A DNA stretch of 64,000 nucleotides from Siphonodentalium dalli (Eukaryota > Mollusca > Scaphopoda > Gadilida > Siphonodentaliidae). Below are positions 34,284 through 46,100 of this stretch, one piece after another (the first letter of the stretch is position 1; each line of letters starts with the position of its first letter). The DNA is taken from assembly GCA_032622095.1 (NCBI GenBank), contig CP136061.1:12787287-12851286 (forward strand), read 5' to 3'. The notes below the pieces were generated by a model. It was given only the letters and a program-made list of their open reading frames with translations. It was not told where the DNA came from and made no database searches. The position numbers and the translations under genes were made by a program.

Positions 34284-36560
34284 TTAGTGGACATTCAACA
34301 ACATCAGATGATTTAGATGTGCTTGGCTCATGGTTGATCTGAGATATGATTTTATCCATCGCAGTGTAGAAAATGAACGTTCACTGGAAGCATTTGTGGC
34401 AGGCATAACAGTTATGAGTTTTAGTACATTTACAACCTCGGAACCATGTAATCTAACGTCTTTATTTGCTTTACTGAAATATTGACTAATGTCATCGAAC
34501 TCAACGGGCCTCTCATCTTTGAAGTGTGTTGCCAAACTGTGTAGCTGGGTGCATAGTCTCGATATGTCCAAATCATCGCCGTAGAAGGACACAACTTCCT
34601 CAACGATGGCAGGATATTTTGGTGATTGAGGGCCACCGAACTCAATCAATCCATTGGCCGCGGATAATAACATATCCTGTAACTTTTTGTACATAACAAA
34701 ATCGGCCTGATCGATGCGATCGTTTATAGTGGAAGTTAAGTAATCGATTCCTTCGAAATATTCCCTCCTGTATATATCCGTGGGGGTTTTAGGGTCGTCA
34801 GCCGGTGTCGTTCCTACTTCATATCTGATCGGAACTCGTCTAGCTCTCGGCATAGTGGGTTCGTCTATGACATTATCTCCCAGACCCTTCTTCACCATGA
34901 TAACTTTTGCATAAAATAAATCAATATCACGATCAGTGCGGATGCTTCGCAAGGTCTTAACAGTTTTCTTCGCGATTTCCTGTCCCATTGCTGCAGATTG
35001 AGTTGGGTCTTGTAGTGCTTTGCTTAAGATGTCAGCATGCTTCAGTAACAGTACACCGAGCTGGACACCCCAGTAAAAGCTGAACTTGCTCATATGTGTC
35101 TGAACGCCTCAATTTTTTGCCTTCAACTCAGAGTCAGTGCAATCATCCAGATTTACATGTACCTCCCATAAGTCAAGCAATGTGTTATAATTATCCAGAA
35201 TGCTACATAGGCTGTCAGCACATACTGTCCATCGTGTTGGACACAGGACGCGAATACCTGGCGTACCAGGCGAGATTTCATTCTTGATTTTGACAAACAT
35301 TGCTTCGCTTTTTGGTGAGTTTTTCACAAGTTTGCAGATTTCGTTGGTGGTGTCCAAGCTGTCCGAAACACTTTTAACTAATTTCAGTGCATCATTGGCT
35401 GCCAAGTTCAAAATGTGTCCATAACAATGTGTATACAGAGCGCGTTTCTCCAACGTTTGGATCGTGGTCTTCACACCTTCCCTTTTACCCGACATATTGT
35501 TGGCACCATCATAACATTGCCCACGACACCGATTTATTGGGATCCTCAATCTAACAAGTACATCCTGCATTGCTGCGACTATTGTTGCGGATTTGATGTT
35601 GTCGAGCTGATAGAGGCCCACAAAGTCCTCGTGTGGTTGGAGAGTGTTGTCTACCCATCGCATGACGAATACAGCCTGTTGATTATGGGCCAGATCTGTT
35701 GCCTCGTCTGTCATGATACTGAAGAATTGCGCATTATGTATATCCGATGAAACATCATCGATCACCTCTGCCGCCAGAACTTTTAGTATTTCATTCTGTA
35801 TATCTTTTGACGTATATTTGTCCCTTTTTTTTGGCGAGCCAATTTATTATATCTGGATTATCATTATCACGGAGGTGTAAGAGTTGCATAAAATTGGAAT
35901 CCTCCTCCTTGCCATCACCCCTCAATGCTAAACCCTGCTGACCACAAAACTTTATATTTTCGAAAATTGTGTCTAACATTTCTCTTTTTTTAACTATTCT
36001 GGCTGAGTAGCTTGTGGACATTGTCATGCAGATATCGTGGGTATTTTTTGGGAGCGTTATCAGTCGCTCCTCTGCTTCCTTGTGACTATTCGATTGTTCG
36101 TGAGTTTTGAACGAAATGCATGCATCTTTCCTGTTATAGTAACCGCGGGTCATGAAAGCAGAATCAGTTTTGGTATTATTAAGTTTGTTCTCGTCCTTAG
36201 CTTGAATGCACGTAGCACACACCACCGTGTCATTTGCTTCAATGTAGCTTAGCCACGACCGCAAACCAAACCACTCTGGTTGAAATTTTCTACTACTTTC
36301 TTTTTTCCGAATTGTCTCATTGGGAATGGAAAGTTCGTTGGTTGGTTCAGAGACTTATAAGAATTCATTTGACTCATGATTTGCAAGGGCGTCAGACTCT
36401 GTGCAATGTTAATATGTTCATCTTCTGCACTGGCAGCGCTGGTATGAATTGTGGAAGAATCAACAGATTCTTCAACATCTTCGTGGTCGCTTTCAGAACG
36501 TTTTCTTTTGAAATTTTTAAAAATAGACATGTTTTCAAAAATTGCGCACGAAGCAAACAC
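34284..36560 (-). pseudogene. hAT-family transposase relic (TTF zinc finger, DUF4371-type)
   Basis: Four - strand frames in order encode one transposase. 36560-36249 is a charged N-terminus. 36264-35791 is a TTF-type zinc finger (CATC..SFKTHEQSNSH). 35765-35109 is part of the RNase H-like core (MTDEATD, then RGQCYDGANNMSG). 35093-34284 ends with the hAT dimerisation motif SSERSFSTLRWIKSYLRS. Three lesions separate them: a frame change at an A run near 36307, another at an eight-A run near 35829, and an in-frame TGA at about 35109. Intact relatives move DNA by cut-and-paste; this copy cannot make a whole protein. It lies antisense inside REPS intron 3. A likely right end, CAGGGCCGGC read on the - strand, is at 36852-36861; the left end was not found. 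Confidence 0.9.
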
Positions 36561-36861
36561 TATTTATTAATTGTCTCCCCTTATAAAGGAAAACAACGCT
36601 AATTACAATTAATTATTGATTAATACCATGAAATATGTAAAGTTTGACGTTATGTTTATGATACCGGTAGCTGTCATAAACTATGAAATAATTTACGTGC
36701 AATAATTGAGACGCTTATTGTTGGATGATATCTGGAAGAAGTAGTTGACATGTTCATAATTCAACAGATATTTTATAATTCTGAAAATGTTGAAACTCTC
36801 TTATTGGAAAATTATTGGTCCGGCCATGGCCTGGGTGGCCAGACCGGCTCTGCCGGCCCTG

Positions 36862-37090
36862 CATGATTTTGACTGAGTTATGTCCCTTTTTCGACTTAGA
36901 TTTTACCTGATTTGCGGTTTCCGGATGATAACTTTAGATTGAATCAAGTGAACTGAACCAAATTTGGTATGTTAGTTTACCACCCCAAATTACAGATCAA
37001 GTTGAATATGGGTTTCGTCCGCATGATTTTGACTGAGTTATGCCCCTTTTTCGACTTATATTTTACCTGATATGCGGTTCCAGATTATTA
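36862..37090 (+). repeat. dispersed GAGTTATGTCCCTTTTTCGAC repeat
   Basis: Two tandem copies start GCATGATTTTGACTGAGTTA (36861 and 37024) and include CCAAATTTGGTATG and GATCAAGTTGAATATGGG. The same words occur at 49540-49815. The first copy is cut off exactly at the putative hAT end, suggesting that the hAT element inserted into it. Confidence 0.65.
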
Positions 37091-37532
37091 TGTATTATTG
37101 TTGTTATTATTTCGTCTTACATGTAAGTCAAAGGTTTCATACAAATGAATTAAACCTTGCCCCACTCTACTCCAGAAACGGGCGTATTATGCGACGCCCC
37201 GACGGCGTGCTCATGTTCCCTTCTTTATAGTTTCTATATCGGCTAATTTGCAGAAGATAAAATGCATAATCGAGGTGATAAATTGGTGAACATCACCAAC
37301 TTCAACTGGAAAACTTCAATCTTATTCTACATGTACATGTAGGTCTCGCACAGCAGTTGAGACCGAAGCAGATTTAGCCCCCCAGAGGATGAATTTGGCA
37401 ATGATAGCCCGCTTTGCGGGTTATCATCATGTAATTCACCCTCTGGGGACCTCATTCTGCAAATGACAGATACACTATTTCAATGCTTTTTTTTTTAGAG
37501 ATGCATATCAAAGGGTCAAGATTTTGCATGTA

Positions 37533-37673
37533 CAGTAATGCCCTAAATAATCGACTCCATAACCACAGTAGAATTATGGGTAACTTTTCAGGATTTAGTC
37601 GGAAATATGGCTTGTTGCCATTCATCGGAAAGCTCTCTTGTGGTTATGGAGTCGATTAATTAGGGCATTACTG
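37533..37673. mobile_element. mariner-like palindromic MITE, internally deleted
   Basis: TA precedes CAGTAATGCCCTAAATAATC and TA follows GGGCATTACTG. It is 141 bp against about 213 bp for full copies; most of the right half is lost. Confidence 0.8.
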
Positions 37674-37804
37674 TAGCAAGCAAATGAAATGTTAAAATAT
37701 GTTAATATTTTCTATCTTATCTAACAACACTTCCAACGACCAATAACCTCACTTTATTTGGAGAAATTTAATAACTCAGCCCTGGGAAATGAGGTAAAGA
37801 TGCC

Positions 37805-39278
37805 AGGCAATATGTGTAGGTGGAAGCAGGCAATATGTGTAGGTGGAAGCAGGCAATATGTGTAGGTGGAAGCAGGCAATATGTGTAGGTGGAAGCAGGC
37901 AAATATGTCTAGGTGGAAGCAGGCAATATGCCTAGGTGGAAGCATGAAATATGCCTAGGTGGAAGCAGGCAATATGTGTAGGTGGAAGCAGGCAATATGT
38001 CTAGGTGGAAGCAGGCAATATGTCTAGGTGGAAGCAGACAATATGTCTAGGTGGAAGCAGGCAATATGTGTAGGTGGAAGCAGGCAATATGTGAAGGTGG
38101 AAGCAGGCAATATGCCTAGGTGGAAGCAGGCAATATGTGTAGGTGGAAGCAGGCAATATGTCTAGGTGGAAGCAGACAATATGCCTAGGTGGAAGCAGAC
38201 AATATGCCTAGGTGGAAGCAGGCAATATGTGTAGGTGGAAGCAGGCAATATACCTAGGTGGAAGCAGACAATATGCCTAGGTGGAAGCAGGCAATATGTG
38301 TAGGTGGAAGCAGGCAGTATATGTAGGTGGAAGCAGGCAATATGTGTAGGTGGAAGCAGGCAATATGTGTAGGTGGAAGCAGGCAGTATATGTAGGTGGA
38401 AGCAGGCAATATGTGTAGGTGGAAGCAGGCAGTATATGTAGGTAGAAGCAGGCAATATGTGTAGGTGGAAGCAGGCAATATGCCTAGGTGGAAGCAGGCA
38501 CTATGTGATGGTGGAAGCAGGCACTATGTGATGGTGGAAGCAGGCAGTATGTGTAGGTGGAAGCAGGCAGTATGTGTAGGTGGAAGCAGGCAATATGTGT
38601 AGGTGGAAGCAGGCAGTATGTGTAGGTGGAAGCAGGCAGTATGTGTAGGTGAAATCAGGCAATATGTGTAGGTGGAAGCAGGCAATATGTGTAGGTGGAA
38701 GCAGGCAATATGTGTAGGTGGAAGCAGGCAGTATGTGTAGGTGGAAGCAGGCAGTATGTGTAGGTGGAAGCAGGCAGTATATGTAGGCGGAAGCAGGCAA
38801 TATGCCTAGGTGGAAGCAGGCACTATGTGATGGTGGAAGCAGGCAGTATGTGTAGGTGGAAGCAGGCAGTATGTGTAGGTGGAAGTAGGCAATATGTGTA
38901 GGTGGAAGCAGGCAATATGTGTAGGTGGAAGCAGGCAGTATGTGTAGGTGGAAGCAGGCAGTATGTGTAGGTGGAAGCAGGCAATATGTGTAGGTGGACG
39001 CAGGCAGTATATGTAGGTGGAAGCAGGCAATATGTGTAGGTGGAAGCAGGCAATATGCCTAGGTGGAAGCAGGCACTATGTGATGGTGGAAGCAGGCAAT
39101 ATGTGTAGGTGGAAGCAGGCAGTATGTGTAGGTGGAAGCAGGCAGTATGTGTAGGTGGAAGCAGGCAATATGTGTAGGTGGAAGCAGGCAGTATGTGTAG
39201 GTGGAAGCAGGCAGTATGTGTAGGTGGAAGCAGGCAATATGTCTAGGTGGAAGCAGGCAATATGTCTAGGTGGAAGCA
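37805..39278. repeat. 23-bp minisatellite, about 64 units
   Basis: Unit GGCAATATGTGTAGGTGGAAGCA with variants (GCAGTATATG, ATGCCTAG, ATGTCTAG, CACTATGTGATG) in interspersed blocks, some forming higher-order sets. Translation on the - strand gives PASTYTYCLLPPTHTACFHLH-type frames, which are not a protein gene: period 23 cycles through all frames. Confidence 0.92.
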
Positions 39279-39309
39279 ATCAGTCTGATGCACTGCCCAA
39301 AGTAATTAA

Positions 39310-40293
39310 CCCAGTAAGGCCAAAAAAAAAAAAGGTTTTGGTTCTCAGGCACCGCCGCATTGAATAAAAACGGCCGCATTAGGCCTTTTTATTGCAATGC
39401 CTGATGTTATGACAAAAAAACTTACGAAAAAAAAAAATTGAAAAAAAAAAAAAAAAAAAAAAAATCCTTTTTTTTCGGGGGATACAGATATGTGTTGAAT
39501 AATAGTGTGCATTGAGCTCTAACATGTAATGTGTTAAAAAGTGACTTGCAGGCTTACAACATGAAGTAGATGACTACAATTAAGAAAATGATAAGCTGAC
39601 CCTCATGCTCTTCTTACAATTAGTCATTGTGAACTAACTTACACTAATTGTAACAAAAGAACATAATAGTCAATGATGTGCGAAAATATTTCTTTTCCCA
39701 GAGAGTGATTACAAACTGGAATAGTTTATCAGATTACATTGTTTCCACTGAATCGGTTCAACAATTCAAGGAGTTATTCGATAACAACTGTTATAACAAG
39801 CGATATATGTACGACTAAACGTCATGGATAATTTTAAAACAATTAATTCATTTACGTTATTCTATACATGTATGTTATTATGTGAAAGGGGTAAAAGTCA
39901 TGGCGACTTACTCCCCAAACATTGATGATGATGATGTAACTTTATACAATTGAAAGGCACAGAACTAAATTCAGGATCACATATTAGAATGGAGCGGTAT
40001 CAGTATTTAGACAACAATAACAGTAGTTAATGTCAGGTGCATTATATAATGTTAGGTAATCCCAGTCATACACTGGTAGTACAATGTCATTTTTATATAA
40101 GATTAAATGAGTTTATATGCATAACAGTTCCCTCTACATTTCTGGTTATTACTAGACAGAGGAAGGTATCTTTGTCCATGCTTACTATGCGCAGAAAAAA
40201 ATAAAAAATAAAAATAAAACCCTCCCTCCCTCATTGATTTGAAAAAAAAATTGCCCGAGAACCAAAACTCTTTTTTTTTTTGGCCTAACTGGG
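39310..40293. mobile_element. TIR element with poly-A-containing ends
   Basis: CCCAGTAAGGCC + A run + GGTTTTGGTTCTCAGGCA on the left is mirrored by an inverted copy ending GGCCTAACTGGG at 40293 (about 40 bp, few mismatches). The interior holds a long A run (39420-39465), the tail of a reverse transcriptase, and GATGATGATG. No clear target duplication was seen. Confidence 0.7.
39669..39818 (+). pseudogene. non-LTR retrotransposon reverse transcriptase, last 49 codons
   Basis: The frame VNDVRKYFFSQRVITNWNSL continues to QQFKELFDNN and a TAA stop at 39816-39818. RKYFFSQRV..WNSL followed by a short V..FK helix is the standard C-terminus of reverse transcriptases of CR1/L2/jockey-like LINEs. It is followed by a 3' UTR (AGTCATGGCGACTTACTCC) and a GATGATGATG end, typical of a 5'-truncated LINE insertion. 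Only this terminal piece remains. Confidence 0.8.
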
Positions 40294-40443
40294 ATTATTA
40301 TCTGTTTATAACTGATGTAAAACCATAACTGCACCACAGTTAATGGTTTTTTAATGCTGTGGTGCCCACTGCTATTAAATGCAGAAAGAAACCCTGGTTT
40401 TATTCCTTGACTGCCGATACACTTTCAGCCTTCATAATTGGCT

Positions 40444-40530
40444 ACGGCAATCAGCATTGCCGAAGCAATTTGCTGAAGCAAACTGGGCCACGGCATACTG
40501 TTGCCGTAGCGGATTGCCGAAGCCAAACAA
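40444..40530. repeat. iterated TTGCCGAAGCAA words
   Basis: GGCTACGGCAATCAGC, TTGCCGAAGCAATTTGC, TGTTGCCGTAGCGG and TTGCCGAAGCC follow each other, a small nest of inverted and direct copies. No ends recognised. Confidence 0.4.
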
Positions 40531-40563
40531 TCTGAATTAAGAGGGCTGCACTTTACATATGTT

Positions 40564-41001
40564 ACCCGCCATATCAAATCCAGTCGTAAGTCGGGATTTT
40601 TTTACCCTGTGCCAATGCATTCTCTTATATATGCGAGTTGACCATAGGTCGCCTCGCATATATAAGAGAATGCATTGGCCTAACAAGTTTTTACAATTTT
40701 AATAAATTTTTCTTGTATTCTTTAACAATTTTATAATTTTATGAGACAAACATGAGCAGACGACACTCTTCTATATGCTTCTATATATGTGTGGGGCTCC
40801 CTGCAGGGTAATGGATGTTTTTTTATTTTATGTCCTAAAAAATGTAAGAAACATTTATTTTAAAAAAATGATAAAAAATTGTTAGGCCAATGCATTCTCT
40901 TATATATGCGAGGCGACCTATGGTCGACTCGCATATATAAGAGAATGCATTGGCACAGGGTACAAAAATCCCGACTTACGACTGGATTTGATATGGCGGG
41001 T
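40564..41001. mobile_element. composite palindrome: 36-bp TIRs around the hairpin MITE core
   Basis: ACCCGCCATATCAAATCCAG..GTAAGTCGGGATTTTT at 40564-40602 is repeated in inverted form at 40963-41001. Inside, CCCTGTGCC..GGGCACAGGG-type boundaries enclose two of the CCAATGCATTCTCTTATATA palindromes in opposite orientation. This is the core of the TTAA MITEs without their CCCTTTACCCAACA ends. Confidence 0.75.
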
Positions 41002-41222
41002 CACATATAGGGTATATAAATTTGTTGGAGCCACAATAACCGGCTTGCCAATCTCGATGCCGCCATGTCTGTGATGTATTTGACCCCCACAAGCTTTCCC
41101 GGCATTGCTATCTTTTGTTTGGTGCAGAGTTTCTGTTGGATCTTATTTGTCCCTGTGAGAACAATGATCCCTGTTGAAAATAATTCTGTTTTTTTTTTAA
41201 ATTGCAACTATAGTACAAGCAA

Positions 41223-41240
41223 GGGGGGGGGGGGGGGGGG
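41223..41240. repeat. poly-G run
   Basis: About 18 consecutive G residues, flanked by unremarkable sequence; a possible sequencing or assembly weak point. Confidence 0.8.
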
Positions 41241-41416
41241 TCTTTCAGACAGGAACATTATAATATAATATTAAATAATTATGTTGAGATGCCTTTATAT
41301 TTCAAGCTGATTGCACTCGTTTAAAATATGGCAGTTATAATGAAGAATGAACTGTAACCTACAGGGGACTGATCTCTGGCATGGACCTTGCAGCACACTA
41401 ATAGTAGGCCATCATT

Positions 41417-41483
41417 CGTAACTAGAACTCAGAGATTGGTTCATCGGAATAACTAGAACTCAGAGATTGGTTCATCGGAATAA
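41417..41483 (+). repeat. two-copy 32-bp tandem duplication
   Basis: AACTAGAACTCAGAGATTGG and the following TTCATCGGAAT occur twice in a row without change. Confidence 0.8.
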
Positions 41484-42749
41484 CTATATCTCAAAATTTC
41501 AAACAGTGTATGATGTTCCAGGATTGTTATTGATAATAACCTTTCAACATTGAAAATATTTTTTGCAAAATTCTTTTAGAATTTGCCAAATGCTATCCCT
41601 GATAGTATTTTTTTTTTTTTCACAAAATTGAGTCTTATTTTGTGGTTTATCATATACAACAATAAACCAATCACTGAACAATAAAATGGTAGAAGGGTTG
41701 CTTCATCAGAAGGGCACATTACAAGAGGATTAGCTATGTAAACACCACCACCACACTAAATACGGTAATCCCTCACCCATGAATACTAATACTATCAGAT
41801 TAACAGCATCTTAACAAAGGTGTTAACTTTTCCTAGACCTTATAAAACACCACTAATATAATTATATTGTGACAGTTTCGTGAAATGAATGGTATTGATA
41901 GACCAATATTTTTCAACTTTCTTGAGGAATTAAAAAGTGACTTGGCCAAACTTTTGCCAAATGAAACTATTTTTTGCCAAATATGAATTATTTTTGCCAA
42001 TGGCAAATTTGGCAAGTGGCAGCGCGAATCTGGACCGACCTTACAGTACTGTACTCTCAGGCACCTGGAACAGAAATTCCCTCCATACAGTAGAACAGAA
42101 TGGCAGAAATGTTGAGCAAGAAAAATAAAATAAAAAAAATTAAATAAAATGACTTTACCCACTGCCCCTCCCCTGTTTTTTTTCCCGTTACCCTAAACAC
42201 AGTGTGTTATTTTATTTAACCTTAGTATCATGAAAATGATTGTCATATTGATATTTAGCGAAATTACATTTCATCATTCTGGATGGCTGATTATACCCCG
42301 GTATGAGGAATACTCATGAATGGCCCGATACCATTGTATTCCTATTAGGAAACGCGATATTACACCTGAATGAATATAATGACTAATGCTATTGTGTTCC
42401 TATTTAGTCAATAAGTTTCAACTGGAGATATCGTTAAGCTTGATTTTTGATGCTTGGTTGATTTTGGGAATATATAATATGTACTGGTAACTGCTGTGAA
42501 CATAATGGAAATAAGAAATGTGTTTATATCTTTACATGTACCATACCATATGTTATCGGGTAAGGATGAATGTTGTCATGAGATACATGTAGCACCTCAG
42601 TTAGACCACATTTCGGTTTAGACTTTAAACATGATTATAAATCAATAGACAACCAGATGATTGTGTGGTTAAAATGCATGTAATCATCAACTGGTATGAA
42701 CCTGTAACTTCCAGTACAATTGTGGTTGCAGAAAATTGATATACATGTA

Positions 42750-42962
42750 CATTAATGCTCTAAGTAATCGACCCCTTATCCACAGCAGAATTATGGGTAA
42801 CTTTTTAGGATTTAGTCGGAAATATGGCTTGTTGCCATTCATCGGAAAGCTCTCAGTGAGAGCTTTCCGATGAATGGCAACAAGCCATATTTCCGACTAA
42901 ATCCTGAAAAGTTACCCATAATTCTGCTGTCGTTAAGAAGTCGATTACTTAGAGCATTACTT
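42750..42962. mobile_element. mariner-like palindromic MITE, full length
   Basis: TA, then CATTAATGCTCTAAGTAATC; the two 100-bp halves are inverted copies meeting at CTCTCAGTGAGAG. The right end GAGCATTACTT precedes TA. It is followed after 8 bp by a second copy. Confidence 0.85.
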
Positions 42963-42970
42963 TACATGTA

Positions 42971-43170
42971 CAGTAATGCCCTGAGTAATTGACTCCTTAA
43001 CCACAGCAGAATTATTGGTAATTTCTCAGGATTTAGTCGGAAATATGGCTTGTTGCCATTCATCGGAAAGCTTTCCGATGAATGGCAACAAGCCATATAT
43101 CCAACTAAATCCTGAAAAATTGCCCATAATTCTACTGTGGTTAAGGAGTCCATTATTGAGGGCATTACAG
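42971..43170. mobile_element. mariner-like palindromic MITE at the array border
   Basis: TA then CAGTAATGCCCTGAGTAATT; centre GAAAGCTTTC; right end GGGCATTACAG at 43170. The TA that should be its target duplication (43171-43172) is the first two bases of the 15-bp array. Confidence 0.85.
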
Positions 43171-46100
43171 TATGTCCAATGATAGTATGTCCAATGATAG
43201 TATGTCCAATGATAGTATGTCCAATGATAGTATGTCCAATGATAGTATGTCCAATGATAGTATGTCCAATGATAGTATGTCCAATGATAGTATGTCCAAT
43301 GATAGTATGTCCAATGATAGTATGTCCAATGATAGTATGTCCAATGATAGTATGTCCAATGATAGTATGTCCAATGATAGTATGTCCAATGATAGTATGT
43401 CCAATGATAGTATGTCCAATGATAGTATGTCCAATGATAGTATGTCCAATGATAGTATGTCCAATGATAGTATGTCCAATGATAGTATGTCCAATGATAG
43501 TGTCCAATGATAGTATGTCCAATGATAGTATGTCCAATGATAGTATGTCCAATGATAGTATGTCCAATGATAGTATGTCCAATGATAGTATGTCCAATGA
43601 TAGTATGTCCAATGATAGTATGTCCAATGATAGTATGTCCAATGATAGTATGTCCAATGATAGTATGTCCAATGATAGTATGTCCAATGATAGTATGTCC
43701 AATGATAGTATGTCCAATGATAGTATGTCCAATGATAGTATGTCCAATGATAGTATGTCCAATGATAGTATGTCCAATGATAGTATGTCCAATGATAGTA
43801 TGTCCAATGATAGTATGTCCAATGATAGTATGTCCAATGATAGTATGTCCAATGATAGTATGTCCAATGATAGTATGTCCAATGATAGTATGTCCAATGA
43901 TAGTATGTCCAATGATAGTATGTCCAATGATAGTATGTCCAATGATAGTATGTCCAATGATAGTATGTCCAATGATAGTATGTCCAATGATAGTATGTCC
44001 AATGATAGTATGTCCAATGATAGTATGTCCAATGATAGTATGTCCAATGATAGTATGTCCAATGATAGTATGTCCAATGATAGTATGTCCAATGATAGTA
44101 TGTCCAATGATAGTATGTCCAATGATAGTATGTCCAATGATAGTATGTCCAATGATAGTATGTCCAATGATAGTATGTCCAATGATAGTATGTCCAATGA
44201 TAGTATGTCCAATGATAGTATGTCCAATGATAGTATGTCCAATGATAGTATGTCCAATGATAGTATGTCCAATGATAGTATGTCCAATGATAGTATGTCC
44301 AATGATAGTATGTCCAATGATAGTATGTCCAATGAAGTATGTCCAATGATAGTATGTCCAATGATAGTATGTCCAATGATAGTATGTCCAATGATAGTAT
44401 GTCCAATGATAGTATGTCCAATGATAGTATGTCCAATGATAGTATGTCCAATGATAGTATGTCCAATGATAGTATGTCCAATGATAGTATGTCCAATGAT
44501 AGTATGTCCAATGATAGTATGTCCAATGATAGTATGTCCAATGATAGTATGTCCAATGATAGTATGTCCAATGATAGTATGTCCAATGATAGTATGTCCA
44601 ATGATAGTATGTCCAATGATAGTATGTCCAATGATAGTATGTCCAATGATAGTATGTCCAATGATAGTATGTCCAATGATAGTATGTCCAATGATAGTAT
44701 GTCCAATGATAGTATGTCCAATGATAGTATGTCCAATGATAGTATGTCCAATGATAGTATGTCCAATGATAGTATGTCCAATGATAGTATGTCCAATGAT
44801 AGTATGTCCAATGATAGTATGTCCAATGATAGTATGTCCAATGATAGTATGTCCAATGATAGTATGTCCAATGATAGTATGTCCAATGATAGTATGTCCA
44901 ATGATAGTATGTCCAATGATAGTATGTCCAATGATAGTATGTCCAATGATAGTATGTCCAATGATAGTATGTCCAATGATAGTATGTCCAATGATAGTAA
45001 GTCCAATGATAGTATGTCCAATGATAGTATGTCCAATGATAGTATGTCCAATGATAGTATGTCCAATGATAGTATGTCCAATGATAGTATGTCCAATGAT
45101 AGTATGTCCAATGATAGTATGTCCAATGATAGTATGTCCAATGATAGTATGTCCAATGATAGTATGTCCAATGATAGTATGTCCAATGATAGTATGTCCA
45201 ATGATAGTATGTCCAATGATAGTATGTCCAATGATAGTATGTCCAATGATAGTATGTCCAATGATAGTATGTCCAATGATAGTATGTCCAATGATAGTAT
45301 GTCCAATGATAGTATGTCCAATGATAGTATGTCCAATGATAGTATGTCCAATGATAGTATGTCCAATGATAGTATGTCCAATGATAGTATGTCCAATGAT
45401 AGTATGTCCAATGATAGTATGTCCAATGATAGTATGTCCAATGATAGTATGTCCAATGATAGTATGTCCAATGATAGTATGTCCAATGATAGTATGTCCA
45501 ATGATAGTATGTCCAATGATAGTATGTCCAATGATAGTATGTCCAATGATAGTATGTCCAATGATAGTATGTCCAATGATAGTATGTCCAATGATAGTAT
45601 GTCCAATGATAGTATGTCCAATGATAGTATGTCCAATGATAGTATGTCCAATGATAGTATGTCCAATGATAGTATGTCCAATGATAGTATGTCCAATGAT
45701 AGTATGTCCAATGATAGTATGTCCAATGATAGTATGTCCAATGATAGTATGTCCAATGATAGTATGTCCAATGATAGTATGTCCAATGATAGTATGTCCA
45801 ATGATAGTATGTCCAATGATAGTATGTCCAATGATAGTATGTCCAATGATAGTATGTCCAATGATAGTATGTCCAATGATAGTATGTCCAATGATAGTAT
45901 GTCCAATGATAGTATGTCCAATGATAGTATGTCCAATGATAGTATGTCCAATGATAGTATGTCCAATGATAGTATGTCCAATGATAGTATGTCCAATGAT
46001 AGTATGTCCAATGATAGTATGTCCAATGATAGTATGTCCAATGATAGTATGTCCAATGATAGTATGTCCAATGATAGTATGTCCAATGATAGTATGTCCA

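Noticed and set aside
35415-35750. 111-codon + strand frame and others across 35-36.6 kb
   Set aside because: Shadow frames of the antisense hAT transposase.
37754-39279. Frames with PASTYTYCLLPP repeats as a Cys/Pro-rich secreted protein
   Set aside because: A 23-bp repeat that cycles through all frames; no signal peptide or unique flank.
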